NCBI GenBank assembly: GCA_963741505.1
Contig: CAVUIJ010000029.1
Coordinates: forward strand, 91,123 to 155,122
Length of the DNA: 64,000 bases
Source of the DNA: JAKFWF01 sp963741505
GTDB taxonomy: Bacteria; Pseudomonadota; Alphaproteobacteria; Rhizobiales; Hyphomicrobiaceae
Direction of reading: 5' to 3'
Both the position numbers and the translations under genes were made by a program. How positions within the stretch are numbered: the stretch's first letter is position 1; the number at the start of each line of letters is the position of its first letter. The notes under the pieces were generated by a model. It was not told where the DNA came from. It did not search any database and worked only from the letters and a program-made list of their open reading frames with translations. Positions 18,463 through 28,958 of this stretch are shown here, piece after piece.

Positions 18463-19824
18463 TCAAGCCTTCTTCGCGGCCTTGCGCCGCGACATCAGGA
18501 TGCGGAACTTGGCGGCCCAGCCATCCCTCGTCTCCTGCGGCGCACGTTCGAGCGACAGCGCGTCGGCCGGCACGTCCCGGGTAATGACGCTGCCGGAGCC
18601 GACATAGGCGCCGGCGCCGATCGTCACCGGTGCCACCAGCGAGGAATTGGAGCCGACGAAAGCCCCCTCCCCGACCGTCGTCTTCGACTTGGTGAAGCCG
18701 TCGTAGTTGCAGAAGATCGTGCCGGCGCCGATGTTGGCCTTTGCGCCGACTGTGCCATCGCCGAGATAGGCCAGATGGTTGGCCTTGGCGCCGGCGCCGA
18801 TTGCAACGTTCTTGACCTCGACGAAGTTGCCGATGTGAACGTCAGGTCCGAGGTCGGCGCCCGGACGCAGCCGCGCGAACGGGCCGATGCGCGCACCGGC
18901 GCCGATCCTGGCGCCCTCGATGTGGCAGTTGGCCTTGATCTCGGCGCCGTCCTCGACCGTCACCCCGGGGCCGAAATACACGTTCGGCTCGATCACCACG
19001 TCACGGCCGAGCCTGGTGTCATGGCTGAACCAGACCGTTTCCGGCGCAATCAGCGTCGCGCCATCGGCCATCGCGGTCGCACGCATGCGGCTCTGCAGGA
19101 TCGCTTCGGCCGCCGCCAGCTGTGCCCGGTCGTTGACGCCCAGCACCTCGTCCTCGGCACAGATGACGACGCTGGCGCGCAAGCCATCACGACGGGCGAT
19201 CTCGACCGCGTCGGTCAGATAGAACTCGGCCTTGGCGTTGTCGTTGCCGATGCGATCGAGCAGCCCGATCAAGTCGGCACAACGGAAGGCCAGCACGCCG
19301 GAGTTGCACAGCACGATCGCGCGTTCGCTCTCCGACGCGTCCTTGTCTTCGCGGATCGCTTGGAGGCCGCCGTCGGCGCTGGTCAAGAGCCGGCCGTAGC
19401 CGGTCGGGTCGGCGGCGTTGAAGCCAAGTACGGCGATCGCCGCGCCGGCATCGAGCGCCGCGCGCAGGCGGGCGATCGTCTCAACCCGGATCAGAGGTGT
19501 GTCGGCATAGAGCACGATGACGTCGCCCTTGTGTGCGCCGATCGCGTCGCGTGCCGCCAGCACGGCATCGGCGGTGCCTTTCTGTTCGTGCTGGGTGAAG
19601 ACGAGCGCCTGCGGGGCGCAGCGGCGCGTCTCCTCGGCGACATCGGCCATGCCAGGACCTGCCACCACCACCAGGCGATCGCAACGAACGGCCTTGGCGA
19701 TGGCGATCACATGGCCCAGCATCGACAGGCCGGCAATCCGGTGCAGCACCTTAGGGATCGCAGATTTCATGCGCGTACCCTTGCCGGCGGCAAGTACGAT
19801 AGCTTGAAAGGATCGCTCTGGCAT
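18463..19824 (-). CDS. glmU: Bifunctional N-acetylglucosamine-1-phosphate uridyltransferase/glucosamine-1-phosphate acetyltransferase
   Basis: Catalyses the last two steps to UDP-GlcNAc. The N-terminal pyrophosphorylase domain has LAAGKGTRMKSAIPKVLH, and the UTP/GlcNAc-1-P-binding DPTGYGRLL region follows. The C-terminal left-handed beta-helix acetyltransferase shows repeated hexapeptides such as IGAGARIGPFARLRPGADLG, and AYLGDGTVGAKANIGAGTI and NYDGFTKSKTTVGEGAFVGS near the active site. At 453 residues it is full length and unbroken. The sequence ends in a lysine-rich tail (SRRKAAKKA). The 246-base gap upstream separates it from a divergent SPOR-like gene and must contain its promoter; I see no distinct operator there. 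Confidence 0.97.
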   Translation of the reverse strand: MPERSFQAIVLAAGKGTRMKSAIPKVLHRIAGLSMLGHVIAIAKAVRCDRLVVVAGPGMADVAEETRRCAPQALVFTQHEQKGTADAVLAARDAIGAHKGDVIVLYADTPLIRVETIARLRAALDAGAAIAVLGFNAADPTGYGRLLTSADGGLQAIREDKDASESERAIVLCNSGVLAFRCADLIGLLDRIGNDNAKAEFYLTDAVEIARRDGLRASVVICAEDEVLGVNDRAQLAAAEAILQSRMRATAMADGATLIAPETVWFSHDTRLGRDVVIEPNVYFGPGVTVEDGAEIKANCHIEGARIGAGARIGPFARLRPGADLGPDVHIGNFVEVKNVAIGAGAKANHLAYLGDGTVGAKANIGAGTIFCNYDGFTKSKTTVGEGAFVGSNSSLVAPVTIGAGAYVGSGSVITRDVPADALSLERAPQETRDGWAAKFRILMSRRKAAKKA

Positions 19825-20070
19825 CCCGTTGCCTCGTTCCGGTAGCGACGAGCGCAGGCGGCGCTCAGGGGCTTCTGTCCGGCAAGATTCATGCCGGCCA
19901 GCAGTGGTGGAGGACGCGATTCACCCGAATCCCAGGGTCCGGCTTGTAGCAGCACGCACGCCACTGTCCACAGGCGCATCGGCATTTCCTCGCCGGCGGC
20001 GTTGACCCTTCACCGCAACCGCCGGCAACAATTTGTTAACCAAACAGTGATTCGCATCGGATTTCCTCCC

Positions 20071-21006
20071 ATGACCCAGGCCATCGCACACCAACGGCCC
20101 CGGCCAACGGCGAAGTTCGCCAAGATCTATGCCGGCGCCTGGACGTTGCTGGCCGCATTGGCGCTCGCCTACATGATCACGCTCGCGGTGCAGCCGAGCA
20201 TCATCGCCGACTGGACGCCCGGCCGCGCCGAGCCGGATGCGCCCGATGTCCAGCGCACCGTCGCCCGTTTCGCCACCGACATCGGCGGCCTGAAGCAGAC
20301 GGTCGGCGAGATTCAACGGGACATGTCGGCGCTGCGCACCGCGGTGCTAGCGGCCTCGTCCCGCGACAAGGAACTGTTCGAACGCCTCGCGCACGTCGAG
20401 GAACGCACCAAGCCGCAAGTCACTGCCGAACTCACCGCGCCGAAGGCCGCAGCCCCCAGACCGGCCGAGCCACGCGGGCAAAAGGCGCCTGAACGAGCCG
20501 CCGCAGCGCAAGCCACCACCGCACCCAAGGCCGCCCCGGCGGCACCCGCACCCGAGCCAGCCGTCGAGCAAGCGCCAGCAACACCCCGGGTGACGGTGCT
20601 CAACGCGCCGCCGGCTCCAGCCAGTCCAATCGCCACCGGCAGCATCATGACGCCGCCGGCGCAGGGTCTGCCAGCACCGCCGCCGACAACGACGACGACG
20701 ACGACGGTCGCATTCGGCCCGGGGGCGATCAAGGCAGCAGCACCTACCACGTCGGCGGCTGCGGTCGAACTCGCCAGCGGCCCCTCGCTCGATGCCTTGC
20801 GGCTCAATTGGAGCCTGCTGGCGGAGCGCCACGCCTCGTCGCTCAGGAATCTCGAGGCACGCTATACCAACGCCGGCGAAGGCCAACCCTACCAACTCGT
20901 CGCCGGTCCAATCGCGACGCCGGAGGAAGCCGCAAGGGTCTGCGCCGAACTCAAGGCCAAGCGCGTCGCCTGCCGCGTCACCGGATTCGCCGGCAACGCA
21001 CTTTGA
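20071..21006 (+). CDS. Membrane-anchored proline/alanine-rich protein with SPOR-like C-terminus
   Basis: A 311-residue protein with a basic cytoplasmic start, one membrane helix (TLLAALALAYMITLAV), and a coiled segment (VGEIQRDMSALRTAVLAAS). A long Ala/Pro linker follows, including a threonine run encoded by (ACG)n around 20690-20705. The C-terminal ~70 residues (LRNLEARYTNAGEGQPYQLV, then ATPEEAARVCAELKAKRVAC) have the shape of a SPOR domain. The role is inferred as envelope-associated. The start is the ATG at 20071; an in-frame extension upstream to 19891 looks non-coding and has no ribosome site. It is divergent from glmU. Confidence 0.75.
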   Translation: MTQAIAHQRPRPTAKFAKIYAGAWTLLAALALAYMITLAVQPSIIADWTPGRAEPDAPDVQRTVARFATDIGGLKQTVGEIQRDMSALRTAVLAASSRDKELFERLAHVEERTKPQVTAELTAPKAAAPRPAEPRGQKAPERAAAAQATTAPKAAPAAPAPEPAVEQAPATPRVTVLNAPPAPASPIATGSIMTPPAQGLPAPPPTTTTTTTVAFGPGAIKAAAPTTSAAAVELASGPSLDALRLNWSLLAERHASSLRNLEARYTNAGEGQPYQLVAGPIATPEEAARVCAELKAKRVACRVTGFAGNAL

Positions 21007-21040
21007 CCCCCGCCGCCACCGGCAGTCACGATCGCTGAAT

Positions 21041-22036
21041 TCAGTCGATCTGATCCTGCGTCGCATTGAAGGTGTCACAGACCTGCATGCTACCGCTCTT
21101 GAAGCCCTGGCTGAACCAGCGCACGCGCGCCGCCGATGAGCCGTGCGTGAAGGCGTCCCTGACCACCCGCCCCGAACCCATGTTGCGCTGGATCATGTCG
21201 TCGCCGATCTGCGAAGCGGCGTTCAGCCCTTCCTCGATATCGCCCTGCTCCAGGCGGCTCTTCAGCTGATCGTTGAGCTTGGCCCAGACACCGGCCAGAC
21301 AATCGGCCTGCAGCTCCATGCGCACCTGGATGCGATTGCCGGTGCGCTGGTCGGACCGCTCCTTCATCTGCTGCACCCGGTCGGCGATGCCGAGCAGCGT
21401 CTGCACGTGATGGCCGACCTCGTGCGCGACGACGTAGGCCTGGGCGAAGTCGCCCGGCGCATTGAAGCGGCGCTTGAGCTCCTCATAGAACGCGAGATCG
21501 ATGTAGACCTTGCGATCGAGCGGGCAATAGAACGGCCCCATCGCCGTCTGGCCGGTACCGCAGGCGGTCGGCGTCGCCCGGTCGAAAATGACGAGCTTCG
21601 GCTCCTGATAGGCCTTGCCGAACCCCTGGAACACGCGGCTCCACACATCCTCGGTATCGGCCAGCACCCGGCCGACGAACTTCTTCATCTCGTCGGTATC
21701 GGCGGTCTTGCGCTGACCGCTCGGCAAGCCGGGAATCTCGAACGGGCTGCGCCGCCCGGCCGACTGGCTGCCCGGGTCGACGCGCGGCATCTGCGGCACC
21801 TGCGACATGTCGGGCATACCACCGCCGCCGCGCAGGATATCGAGCGGGTTCAAGCCGAACAGCAGCATCAGCGCGCCGATGATCAGCATCGTCGTCAAGC
21901 TGAACCCGCCGCGGCCACCGCCGCCCATCGGGATCGGGATCTGCAGGCCGCGGCCGCTGCCGCCGAACATGCCGCCGCCCTGACCGCGACGGTCCTCGAC
22001 ATTCTTGCTTTCCCGATCTTCGTCATCGTAGCGCAT
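21041..22036 (-). CDS. Neutral zinc metallopeptidase, YpfJ family
   Basis: Membrane-anchored putative zinc protease of 331 residues. A glycine-rich acidic N-terminus (MRYDDEDRESKNVEDRRGQG) leads to one helix (TTMLIIGALMLLFGLNPL). The catalytic domain has the zinc motif VVAHEVGHHVQ with the HExxH histidines and glutamate, and the MELQADCLAGVWA stretch that supplies a further ligand. The C-terminal RVRWFSQGFKSGSMQVCDTF is the usual YpfJ ending. The substrate is unknown. It lies 105 bases downstream of the malonyl-CoA decarboxylase gene in the same orientation, but the two functions do not suggest an operon. Confidence 0.92.
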   Translation of the reverse strand: MRYDDEDRESKNVEDRRGQGGGMFGGSGRGLQIPIPMGGGGRGGFSLTTMLIIGALMLLFGLNPLDILRGGGGMPDMSQVPQMPRVDPGSQSAGRRSPFEIPGLPSGQRKTADTDEMKKFVGRVLADTEDVWSRVFQGFGKAYQEPKLVIFDRATPTACGTGQTAMGPFYCPLDRKVYIDLAFYEELKRRFNAPGDFAQAYVVAHEVGHHVQTLLGIADRVQQMKERSDQRTGNRIQVRMELQADCLAGVWAKLNDQLKSRLEQGDIEEGLNAASQIGDDMIQRNMGSGRVVRDAFTHGSSAARVRWFSQGFKSGSMQVCDTFNATQDQID

Positions 22037-22141
22037 GGGCGTGTCCCGGACTTGGTCGAAGATGCTCGATATTGCAGCTGCTCGATATATGGAACGCCAT
22101 TGTGCATTCCGGCTCGCCAAGCACAAGCCAGCCGCCTGCGA

Positions 22142-23576
22142 CTAGTCTTCTTCTTGGGCGAGCATGGCGTTCGTCGTCTTGCGGCCGGGGCCGGCGAGCT
22201 TTTTCGGTTCCGGCGCGATGCGTGCCTTGTCGTCCCGCCGCAACAACGCCTTGACGGTGCGCGAGGCGACAACGGTCGCGTCGTTGGCATAGGCCTCGTG
22301 ATTGGCTTCGATGTCCTTCAGCTCGTATTTGTAGTTCACCATCAAACCGTGCGCCTCGGCGAGGCCCTTGGGCGAGACGTCGCCCAGCCAGTTGATGCGC
22401 TCGAGCTTGGCGCCGTTGCCCAGGTGGAACCGGGCGACCGGGTCGACCGGCCGGCCGTCGGCAGTCTTGGCCAGCAGGAAATAGTGGGCCGCGAGCGCCA
22501 TCAACGACGCCTCGAGGTCCGTCCGCGACCGCCGCATCGTCGGCCCAGCCGGGATCGTTGAGCGCGGCCAGGGCGGTGCGGTCGGCACTGTCGACGATGC
22601 CGCTCGCCGCATCGGCGCGGACGCGATCGAGCCAGCGGGCGAAATGGGGCACCGGCGACAGCGTCACGAACGTCTTCAGCGTCGGATGCTCTTTGGCCAG
22701 CTCCTCGGCCACCTGCTTGATCAGGAAACTGCCGAACGAGATGCCCTTGAGCCCCTCCTGGCAGTTGGAGATCGAGTAGAACACCGCCGTCGACGGCGAC
22801 GGCATCGCAGTTGCCGACTTGCGCGCCTCCTGCAGCACGTCGGCGATCTCCGCCGGCATCGCCTGCATCAATGCCACCTCGACGAAGATCAGCGGCTCGT
22901 CGATCAGCGAGGGATGGAAGAAGGCAAAGCAACGGCGATCGGCCGGATCGAGCCGGCGGCGCAGATCATCCCAACCCTTGATCTCGTGCACGGCCTCGTA
23001 GGCGATGATCTTTTCCAGGATCGCGGCCGGCGTCTGCCAGTCGATCCGGCGCACGACCAGAAAACCGCGGTTGAACCAGGAATAGAGCAAGTGCTTGAGG
23101 TCGCCGTCGACCTGCGCCAGCGCCGCGGTCAATTCCTGGTCGCCCCTGGGCTGGCGCAACAGGTCGCGGCGCATGGCGACGATCTCGGCGGTCGCCCCCG
23201 GTGCCAGATTGAGACGACGGAAGAATTCCTGGCGCGGGCTTTCGACTGCCGCTTGCAGCTGCGCCAATGCCTGATCCGTCGGATCGCGGGCAAAGGCGGC
23301 CGCGGCGTGCTTCACCTGCTCGCGGTCGGGCTGCATCGCGCTTGCGAGATAGCGGAAGAAGGCGCGCTTGCTCTCGGCATCGGCGGTGCGGTAGCGACCG
23401 AGAAGCTCGCGGGCGAGAACCACCCCCGACGCCTCGCCACGGCTCGACACCAGCGCCTCGGCGAGCTTTTCCATGCTGTCGGTGGCGCTAGCGCCGCGCA
23501 ACGGCCAGGGCAGCAGCTGCCGACCCTGCTCGGCAACCGTATTCATCAGTTCCTGCAGGAACGTGACGTTGATCAT
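22142..23576 (-). CDS. Malonyl-CoA decarboxylase (frameshifted)
   Basis: Converts malonyl-CoA to acetyl-CoA and CO2. The N-terminal helical region starts MINVTFLQELMNTVAEQGR; the C-terminal GNAT-like catalytic domain contains CFAFFHPSLIDEPLIFVEVA, VFYSISNCQEGLKGISFG and FVTLSPVPHFARWL. The conserved His-Pro-Ser and Ser-Pro-Val-Pro residues of the active site are present. The frame breaks near 22525, after PGWADDAAVADG; one inserted base explains it, and the last ~125 residues continue ASLMALAAHYFLLAK to a normal end. The total is 478 codons plus one base. The ATG at 23576 has GGGGAG upstream. Possible roles are malonate use or removal of malonyl-CoA. Confidence 0.9.
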
Positions 23577-23683
23577 CGGCAGCGGCTCCCCTCGTCCGGC
23601 AACAGCCGATACATAGCTACGCCGGACGACTGGTTCAATCACGCTTCGCCGTCAGCCGCACCGCGCCTCGGCCCGGGCGGCCC

Positions 23684-24659
23684 TCACCACGCCTTGAAGG
23701 GGGTCTCCGGCACCGGCGTCAGCGGCGGCTTGTGCGCGGCGTAAGCGCTGAGGTTGTCGGCCACCATCTGGCCCATCTGATCACGGGTGAACTGCGACGC
23801 CGAACCGACATGCGGCAGCAGCACCGTGTTCGGCAGCGTCATCAGCGCCGGATCGATGTTGGGCTCGTTGTAGTAGACATCGAGGCCGGCGCCGAAGATC
23901 GTGCCCTCGCGCAGCGCCGCGATCAGCGCCGCCTCGTCAACCACCGAACCGCGTGCCACGTTGATGACGATGCCGCGCGGGCCCAACGCCTCGAGCACCG
24001 CCTTGTTGATCAGTCCCTTGGTCGCAGGCCCGCCCGGTGTGATCACCATCAACGTATCGACGTTGCGCGCCATGGCGACGATGTCGTTGTAAAACGGATA
24101 GGCGACGTCGGCCTGCTTGCTGCGGCCGAAATAGGTGATCGGCATGCCGAAGGCGGCGGCCCGCTTGGCAATCGCCTTGCCGATGCGGCCGAAGCCGACC
24201 ATGCCGAGGGTGCGGTCGCGCAGCGATTGCGGGGTGAGGCGATAATCGCCCTCGGTTGTCCACTTGCCGGCGCGCAGGTGCTGCTCGGCGGCGCCGAGCT
24301 CGCGCACCGTCATGAGCAACAGTCCGAGCGCGGTATCGGCGACCTCCTCGGTCAGCACGTCCGGTGTGTTGGTGATGATGACGCCGCGCGCCGCCGCTGC
24401 CGGCACATCGATCGAAGTCATAGCCGACGCCGAAGTTGCCGATCACCTTGAGCTTCGGCAGCCGCGCGATCAGCGCCGCATCGGTCTTAACGCCGGTATG
24501 GCCGCCGGTGCAGATCGCCTCGATGCGGTCGGCGCACTTCGCTACCACGTGCTCCAGATCCGACGGTTTGGCGACCTTGTGCACCTCGAATGCCTTGGCG
24601 ATCTGCGTCTCGATCAAGGGCATCATGGGGCCGGTCTGCAGCAGGGCTGGCTTCGACAT
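23684..24659 (-). CDS. D-2-hydroxyacid dehydrogenase, glyoxylate/hydroxypyruvate reductase type (frameshifted)
   Basis: NAD(P)-dependent enzyme of the D-isomer 2-hydroxyacid dehydrogenase family, most like plant/bacterial hydroxypyruvate reductases. It starts MSKPALLQTGPMMPLIE, with the substrate-binding loop NFGVGYD followed by SIDVPAAAARGV. A one-base insertion at about 24415 separates these two. The NAD-binding fold has GMVGFGRIGKAIAKR; catalytic Arg lies in NVARGSVVDE and the Glu/His pair in YYNEPNIDP and LLPHVGSAS. About 324 residues. The ATG at 24659 has GGAG upstream. It is divergent from the PYROXD2-like gene and 107 bases downstream runs into malonyl-CoA decarboxylase. Confidence 0.93.
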
Positions 24660-24788
24660 TTCAGCGGATCTCCGGGAGGGCGATGGCAATCGACAAGGGG
24701 CTTCCCTAGCATCTGGGCTCGGCCCGCAGCAACGTATACGCGACCCGCATTATTGCATTTCTGTCCAAATCACGGGACAAGCCGGGCC

Positions 24789-26398
24789 ATGATGCCAGAC
24801 GACTACGACGTCGCCCTCATCGGCGGCGGCCACAATGGATTGACCTGCGCGGCCTATCTCGCCGGCGCCGGCCTGCGGGTCGTCGTGCTTGAGAAGAACC
24901 CGGTCGTCGGTGGCGCCGCGATCACCGAGGAGTTCCATCCCGGTTTCCGCAATTCGGTCGCCTCCTACACCGTGAGCTTGCTCAACCCGAAAGTGATCCG
25001 CGACCTCGAACTCGCCCGCCATGGCCTCAGCATCGTCGAGCGGCCGGTGGCCAATTTCTGGCCGATCGACGACACCCACGGCCTTCTCATGCCCTATGGC
25101 TTGGCGAAGCGGCAGGCGGCGATTGCTGCGCTTCTCGAGCCGCGACGCGGAACGACTGCCGGCCTACGACGCGGCGCTGGAGCGGGCGGCGACGGTATTG
25201 CGCGACCTCGTGCTGCGCACGCCGCCCAATGCCGGCGGCGGCCTCATGGAAATCATCCGCAACGCCGGCCTCGGCCGCCGGCTTCTGGGCTTGGGCCTCG
25301 ACGAGCAGCGCCTGCTGGTCGATCTGTTCACCAAGAGTGCGAGCCGACTATCTCGACCAGTGGTTCGAGAGCACGCACGTCAAGGCCGCCTTCGCCTTCG
25401 ACGGCATCGTCGGCGCCTACGCTTCGCCGCAGACACCGGGCACCGCCTACGTGCTGCTGCACCACTGCTTCGGCGAAGTGAACGGCAAGACCGGGGTGTG
25501 GGGCCACGCCATCGGCGGCATGGGCGCGATCACACAAGCGATGGCGGCGTGCGCAAGAGAGCGAGGCGCCGAGATCCGCACCGACGCCGCGGTCGCCATG
25601 CTGCGGACGACCGAGGACCGCGCCACCGGCGTCGTACTGGCCTCCGGCGAGGTGATCCGCGCTCGTGCGGTCGCGTCGAACATCTCGCCGAAGCTGCTGT
25701 TCCGCGCATTTGTGCCGGAAGGCGCGGTCGCGCCGGAACTGCGGGCGCGGTTCACCGGCATCAAGACCGGCTCCGGCACCTTCCGCATGAACGTCGCGCT
25801 GTCGGAGCTGCCGGATTTCACCTGCCGGCCGGGCAAGGTGCAAGCCGACCACCACGGCTCCGGCATCGTCATCGGCCCGTCGATGGAATACCTCGACCGC
25901 GCCTATCTCGATGCGCGCATTCACGGCTGGTCGCAGCGCCCGGTGGTGGAAATGCTGATCCCATCCACACTCGACAACTCGCTGGCGCCACCTGGCAAGC
26001 ACGTCGCCAGCCTGTTCGTGCAGCACGTGGCGCCAAAGCTGCCCGCCGGTCGCTCCTGGGCGAACGACCACGAGCGCGACGCCTTCGCCGACGTGGTGAT
26101 CGACACGGTCACAGCGCATGCGCCGAACTTCCGGTCGAGCGTCATCGCCCGGCAGTCCTTGTCGCCGCTCGATCTCGAACAGCGCTTCGGCCTCGTCGAC
26201 GGCGACATCTTCCACGGCCAACTGTCGCTCGACCAGTTGTTCTCGACGCGGCCCATCCTTGGCCACGCCGACTATCGGTTGCCGCTGAAGGGCCTCTACC
26301 TGTGTGGCTCCGGCGCCCACCCCGGCGGCGGCGTCACCGGCGCGCCCGGCCACAACTGCGCGCGGGAGATTTTGCGGGATTTGAAGGGGTGGTGGTGA
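24789..26398 (+). CDS. FAD-dependent oxidoreductase, phytoene desaturase/PYROXD2-like (two frameshifts)
   Basis: Flavin oxidoreductase of the phytoene-desaturase superfamily, PYROXD2-like branch; the substrate is unknown. The Rossmann motif is DVALIGGGHNGLTCAAYLAGAG with the ribose-binding VLEKNPVVGGAA at the start. The C-terminal FAD-binding motif is LYLCGSGAHPGGGVTGAPGHN. The frame shifts twice, at about 25131 (before FSSRDAERLPAYDA) and about 25341 (before ADYLDQWFES), each by one inserted base. All three segments align to one continuous protein of about 536 codons. Two adjacent ATGs (24789, 24792) are possible starts. No carotenoid genes are nearby, so a pigment role is unlikely. Confidence 0.88.
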
Positions 26399-26466
26399 GC
26401 GTGGCATTCGCGCACTGTCGCCGAGTATTTAGCCGCCGGCTAGCCAGCGCCCTCACCTCCCCACAG

Positions 26467-26600
26467 CCGTCATTCCCGCGCAGGCGGGAACCCAGCCAAG
26501 CCTCTGATGGCCGCGGTGTCGATCGAGGCAACGGTGTCCCTATCGTCGAGCCAGCGCTGCCGTGACCCTGGGTAGGCTCCCGCCTGCGCGGGAGTGACGG
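26467..26600. repeat. MITE-like element with long terminal inverted repeats
   Basis: Left arm 26467-26494 and right arm 26569-26600 are inverted copies built around CCCGCGCAGGCGGGA and its complement. They enclose about 74 bases with no gene. It fills the 310-base gap between the PYROXD2-like and FkbM genes (26399-26708), which holds nothing else that I can identify. Similar GC palindromes are frequent in rhizobial intergenic DNA. Confidence 0.65.
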
Positions 26601-26708
26601 AAATTGAGGAAGCAACGAATTCAACCGCGGCACCTTATCAGTGGGAGCTCGAAGGATCGGGCATATCAAGCGAGGAAATAGAATGGCAGCCCGTTCGCAT
26701 GAGAGCGC

Positions 26709-27489
26709 CTAACCCGCCATCCGGGCGTAAACATCGCCCGAGTTTGCTTCGTGCGGCAGCGCGGCGATGAACGCGCGCATCTCGGCGGCGTCGACCCAGC
26801 GCCCCAACTCGAACTTCTGGCTCTCGCCCAGCGCCAGGTCGAACGCGTAGCGGCCGAGTCGCCGCGATCCGATCGAGGCAGGCGTAGGCGACATCGCGCT
26901 GGATGGTGGTGAACTCGAACGACAAGCAGCTAAGCGGCTGCGACAAGCCGGCCAGCACATCGGCCTCGAAGCCCTCGACATCGATCTTGACGAACGCGGG
27001 CTTGCCATGCGCCGCGATCAGCGCGTCGAGCGTCGTCACCGGCACCTCGATGGCGCGGTCCCATTTCTGGCCTTCCCAGCCGCCGGCGCCATCGGCCGCC
27101 TTGACGAACTCGGTCGAGGCGGTGGTCACCGTCGGGTTGGCGGAATTGATATGCAGCGTCAGCTTGCCCGGCTTTGGCCCGCAGGCGCTTTCGACCAGCG
27201 TCACGCCGGTGTCGCCGCGATAGAGTTCGCGGATCACCCGGGCGCAGTCGGGTTGCGGCTCCAGCGCGACGACACGCGCGCCGCAACGGCGGAAGGCACC
27301 GATCCGGTCGCCGACGTGGCTGCCGATGTCGAAGGCGAGGTCGCCGGGCTTGACGAACCCGGCATAGAGCCGGTCCATCGCCGCATCACGGTCGGCGTCG
27401 CCGTAATAGACGTCGAGCGAGCGGCGAAGGCCGGTGAGTGCCGGATCGCGGCGAAGAGCGGCGAGACGGTCATTGATGGCACGCGTCAT
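26709..27489 (-). CDS. FkbM family SAM-dependent methyltransferase (frameshifted)
   Basis: Class I methyltransferase of the FkbM type, usually a sugar O-methyltransferase. The SAM-binding motif I is LAFDIGSHVGDRIGAFR, then VVALEPQPDCARVI; the domain end has FVKIDVEGFEADVLAGL, the FkbM signature. The frame breaks near 26859, after CLDRIAA; the alternative frame continues LGRYAFDLALGESQKFELGR to a natural stop. One inserted base gives 260 codons. Reading on in the first frame produces an arginine-rich artefact. The gene is isolated between a repeat element and a divergent ClpP-like gene, so its acceptor is unknown. Confidence 0.85.
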
Positions 27490-27640
27490 GGTCGCAGTCT
27501 TCTATCGCTGAAATGGTTCTGGTGATTGCGATGATACATGCTTGTGCCAGCAATTGGACATGAGGCATAAGTAGCTTTGCGCGAGACGGCCGCGGGGCAA
27601 GTCCTACAACAGTAGACCATTCTGCACTGAAAGGCGCCAC

Positions 27641-28957
27641 ATGACCCCGGTCGCCCACCCGCTCGGCATCAAGGCCGCGTTGATTGCGCTGTTCGCCCCG
27701 ATCGCAGTCCTTGCCGCGCCGCCGGCACAGACCGTGCCGCAGCCGATGCAGGTGGTGATCGCCCGCAGCGCCGACGCGGGCTGCGAGCCGCAGTGCCTGG
27801 AATGGATTTCGGCGCAAGGCATGATCGATGCCAGCACGCCGCGCCAGTTCAAGAAGGTGCTCGCGGCACTCGGCAAACGCAAACTGCCGATCCTGATCGA
27901 TTCGGCCGGCGGCTCGGTCAACGAGGCGCTCGAAGTCGGCCGCATGATCCGCGCCAAGGGCCTCGACGTGGTCGTGACCAAGACCCTGTTCAAGCCATGC
28001 GAGAAGCTCGACACCGCCTGCAAGCAGCTCAAGGCGCGCGAGGTCCATCCAGCCCTGCCGCAGGCGCGGTTGTCGAGATGTGCTTCGTCTTGCGTGTTCG
28101 TTTTGGCCGCCGGCAGCCGCCGCTATGTTGGCGCGCCGGCTTTGGTCGGCCTGCACCAGATCGCCTCCTTCAGCGTTCATTCGAAGGTCCTGCGCACCTA
28201 TCGTATCCTCACGCGCTATCAGTATGGCGTGCCGGTCCAGCAGCAGAAGTCGCTCGTATCGGAGAAGAAAATCGCCGAGACCAAGCAGGCCAAGCCGACG
28301 CCGGACACCGTCTACGAAAAGATCGCGGCATACTTCGTCGAGATGGGCATTGGCGAAGGCGTGATGCCGATCCTGATGTCGACGCCGAATGCCAGCATCC
28401 GCTGGCTGCGCAGCAATGAATTGACATCGACCCGGCTGGCGACTGATTTCTTGAGCGGTGAGCAACTGTTGCTGGCGCCGAAATCGACTGCCAGCATGCC
28501 GATCGCGGCACCGCCCTTTGCGCCCTCGCAGGCAACGCCAACCCCTTCGTTCAAGGGCATGCCCACGTGCAACCCCGCCGCCGGCATCGTGACAGCGTGT
28601 GTGCCCTCGATCGAGAACCTGCCGGTGGCGCCGGCGACCGCGCCATTGGCGCTGCCGAAGTCACCCGATACTGCTACGCAGGCAGTAGCGGCACCGTTGG
28701 CGCCGCCAGCGGCGGCCGGCGCGCCATCGTCATCAGCACCGCCGCAGCCGGCAGCTGATGCCGAAACAGAAGGCGCCGCGGCGGCGCCGCCAATCCCAGC
28801 CGCGGCCCCCACCCAAGTCGCACTGCCGGTGCCCGCCGCCGCAGTACCTGCGCCAGCCAAGCCGCCCCAGACCGCGGCCAAGCGCCCGGCCGAGCCAAAG
28901 GCCCGCAGTCGGCCGAAAGAAGAGCAGGACAATCCGTTCGCGCGTGCCTCCCATTGA
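27641..28957 (+). CDS. Exported ClpP/SDH-fold protein with proline/alanine-rich tail
   Basis: A 438-residue secreted protein with a signal peptide (ALIALFAPIAVLAAPPAQ). The core resembles the periplasmic ClpP/crotonase-like fold: PILIDSAGGSVNEALEVGRM, then RCASSCVFVLAAGSRRYVGA with a candidate nucleophile serine between two cysteines, and VGLHQIASFS supplying a His. This is the arrangement of ClpP-like serine peptidases, though activity is unproven. The last ~150 residues are low-complexity Ala/Pro ending in a basic tail (KARSRPKEEQDNPF). It ends one base before the opgH stop on the opposite strand, so the two genes are convergent and nearly touching. Confidence 0.75.
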   Translation: MTPVAHPLGIKAALIALFAPIAVLAAPPAQTVPQPMQVVIARSADAGCEPQCLEWISAQGMIDASTPRQFKKVLAALGKRKLPILIDSAGGSVNEALEVGRMIRAKGLDVVVTKTLFKPCEKLDTACKQLKAREVHPALPQARLSRCASSCVFVLAAGSRRYVGAPALVGLHQIASFSVHSKVLRTYRILTRYQYGVPVQQQKSLVSEKKIAETKQAKPTPDTVYEKIAAYFVEMGIGEGVMPILMSTPNASIRWLRSNELTSTRLATDFLSGEQLLLAPKSTASMPIAAPPFAPSQATPTPSFKGMPTCNPAAGIVTACVPSIENLPVAPATAPLALPKSPDTATQAVAAPLAPPAAAGAPSSSAPPQPAADAETEGAAAAPPIPAAAPTQVALPVPAAAVPAPAKPPQTAAKRPAEPKARSRPKEEQDNPFARASH

Positions 28958-28958
28958 G

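Noticed and set aside
18352..19845. Plus-strand open frame opposite glmU
   Set aside because: It mirrors the repeats of the glmU beta-helix and shows no membrane, signal or domain features.
20690..20706. (ACG)n trinucleotide run as a phase-variation tract
   Set aside because: Changes in copy number would stay in frame and only lengthen a threonine stretch, so no on/off switching is expected.
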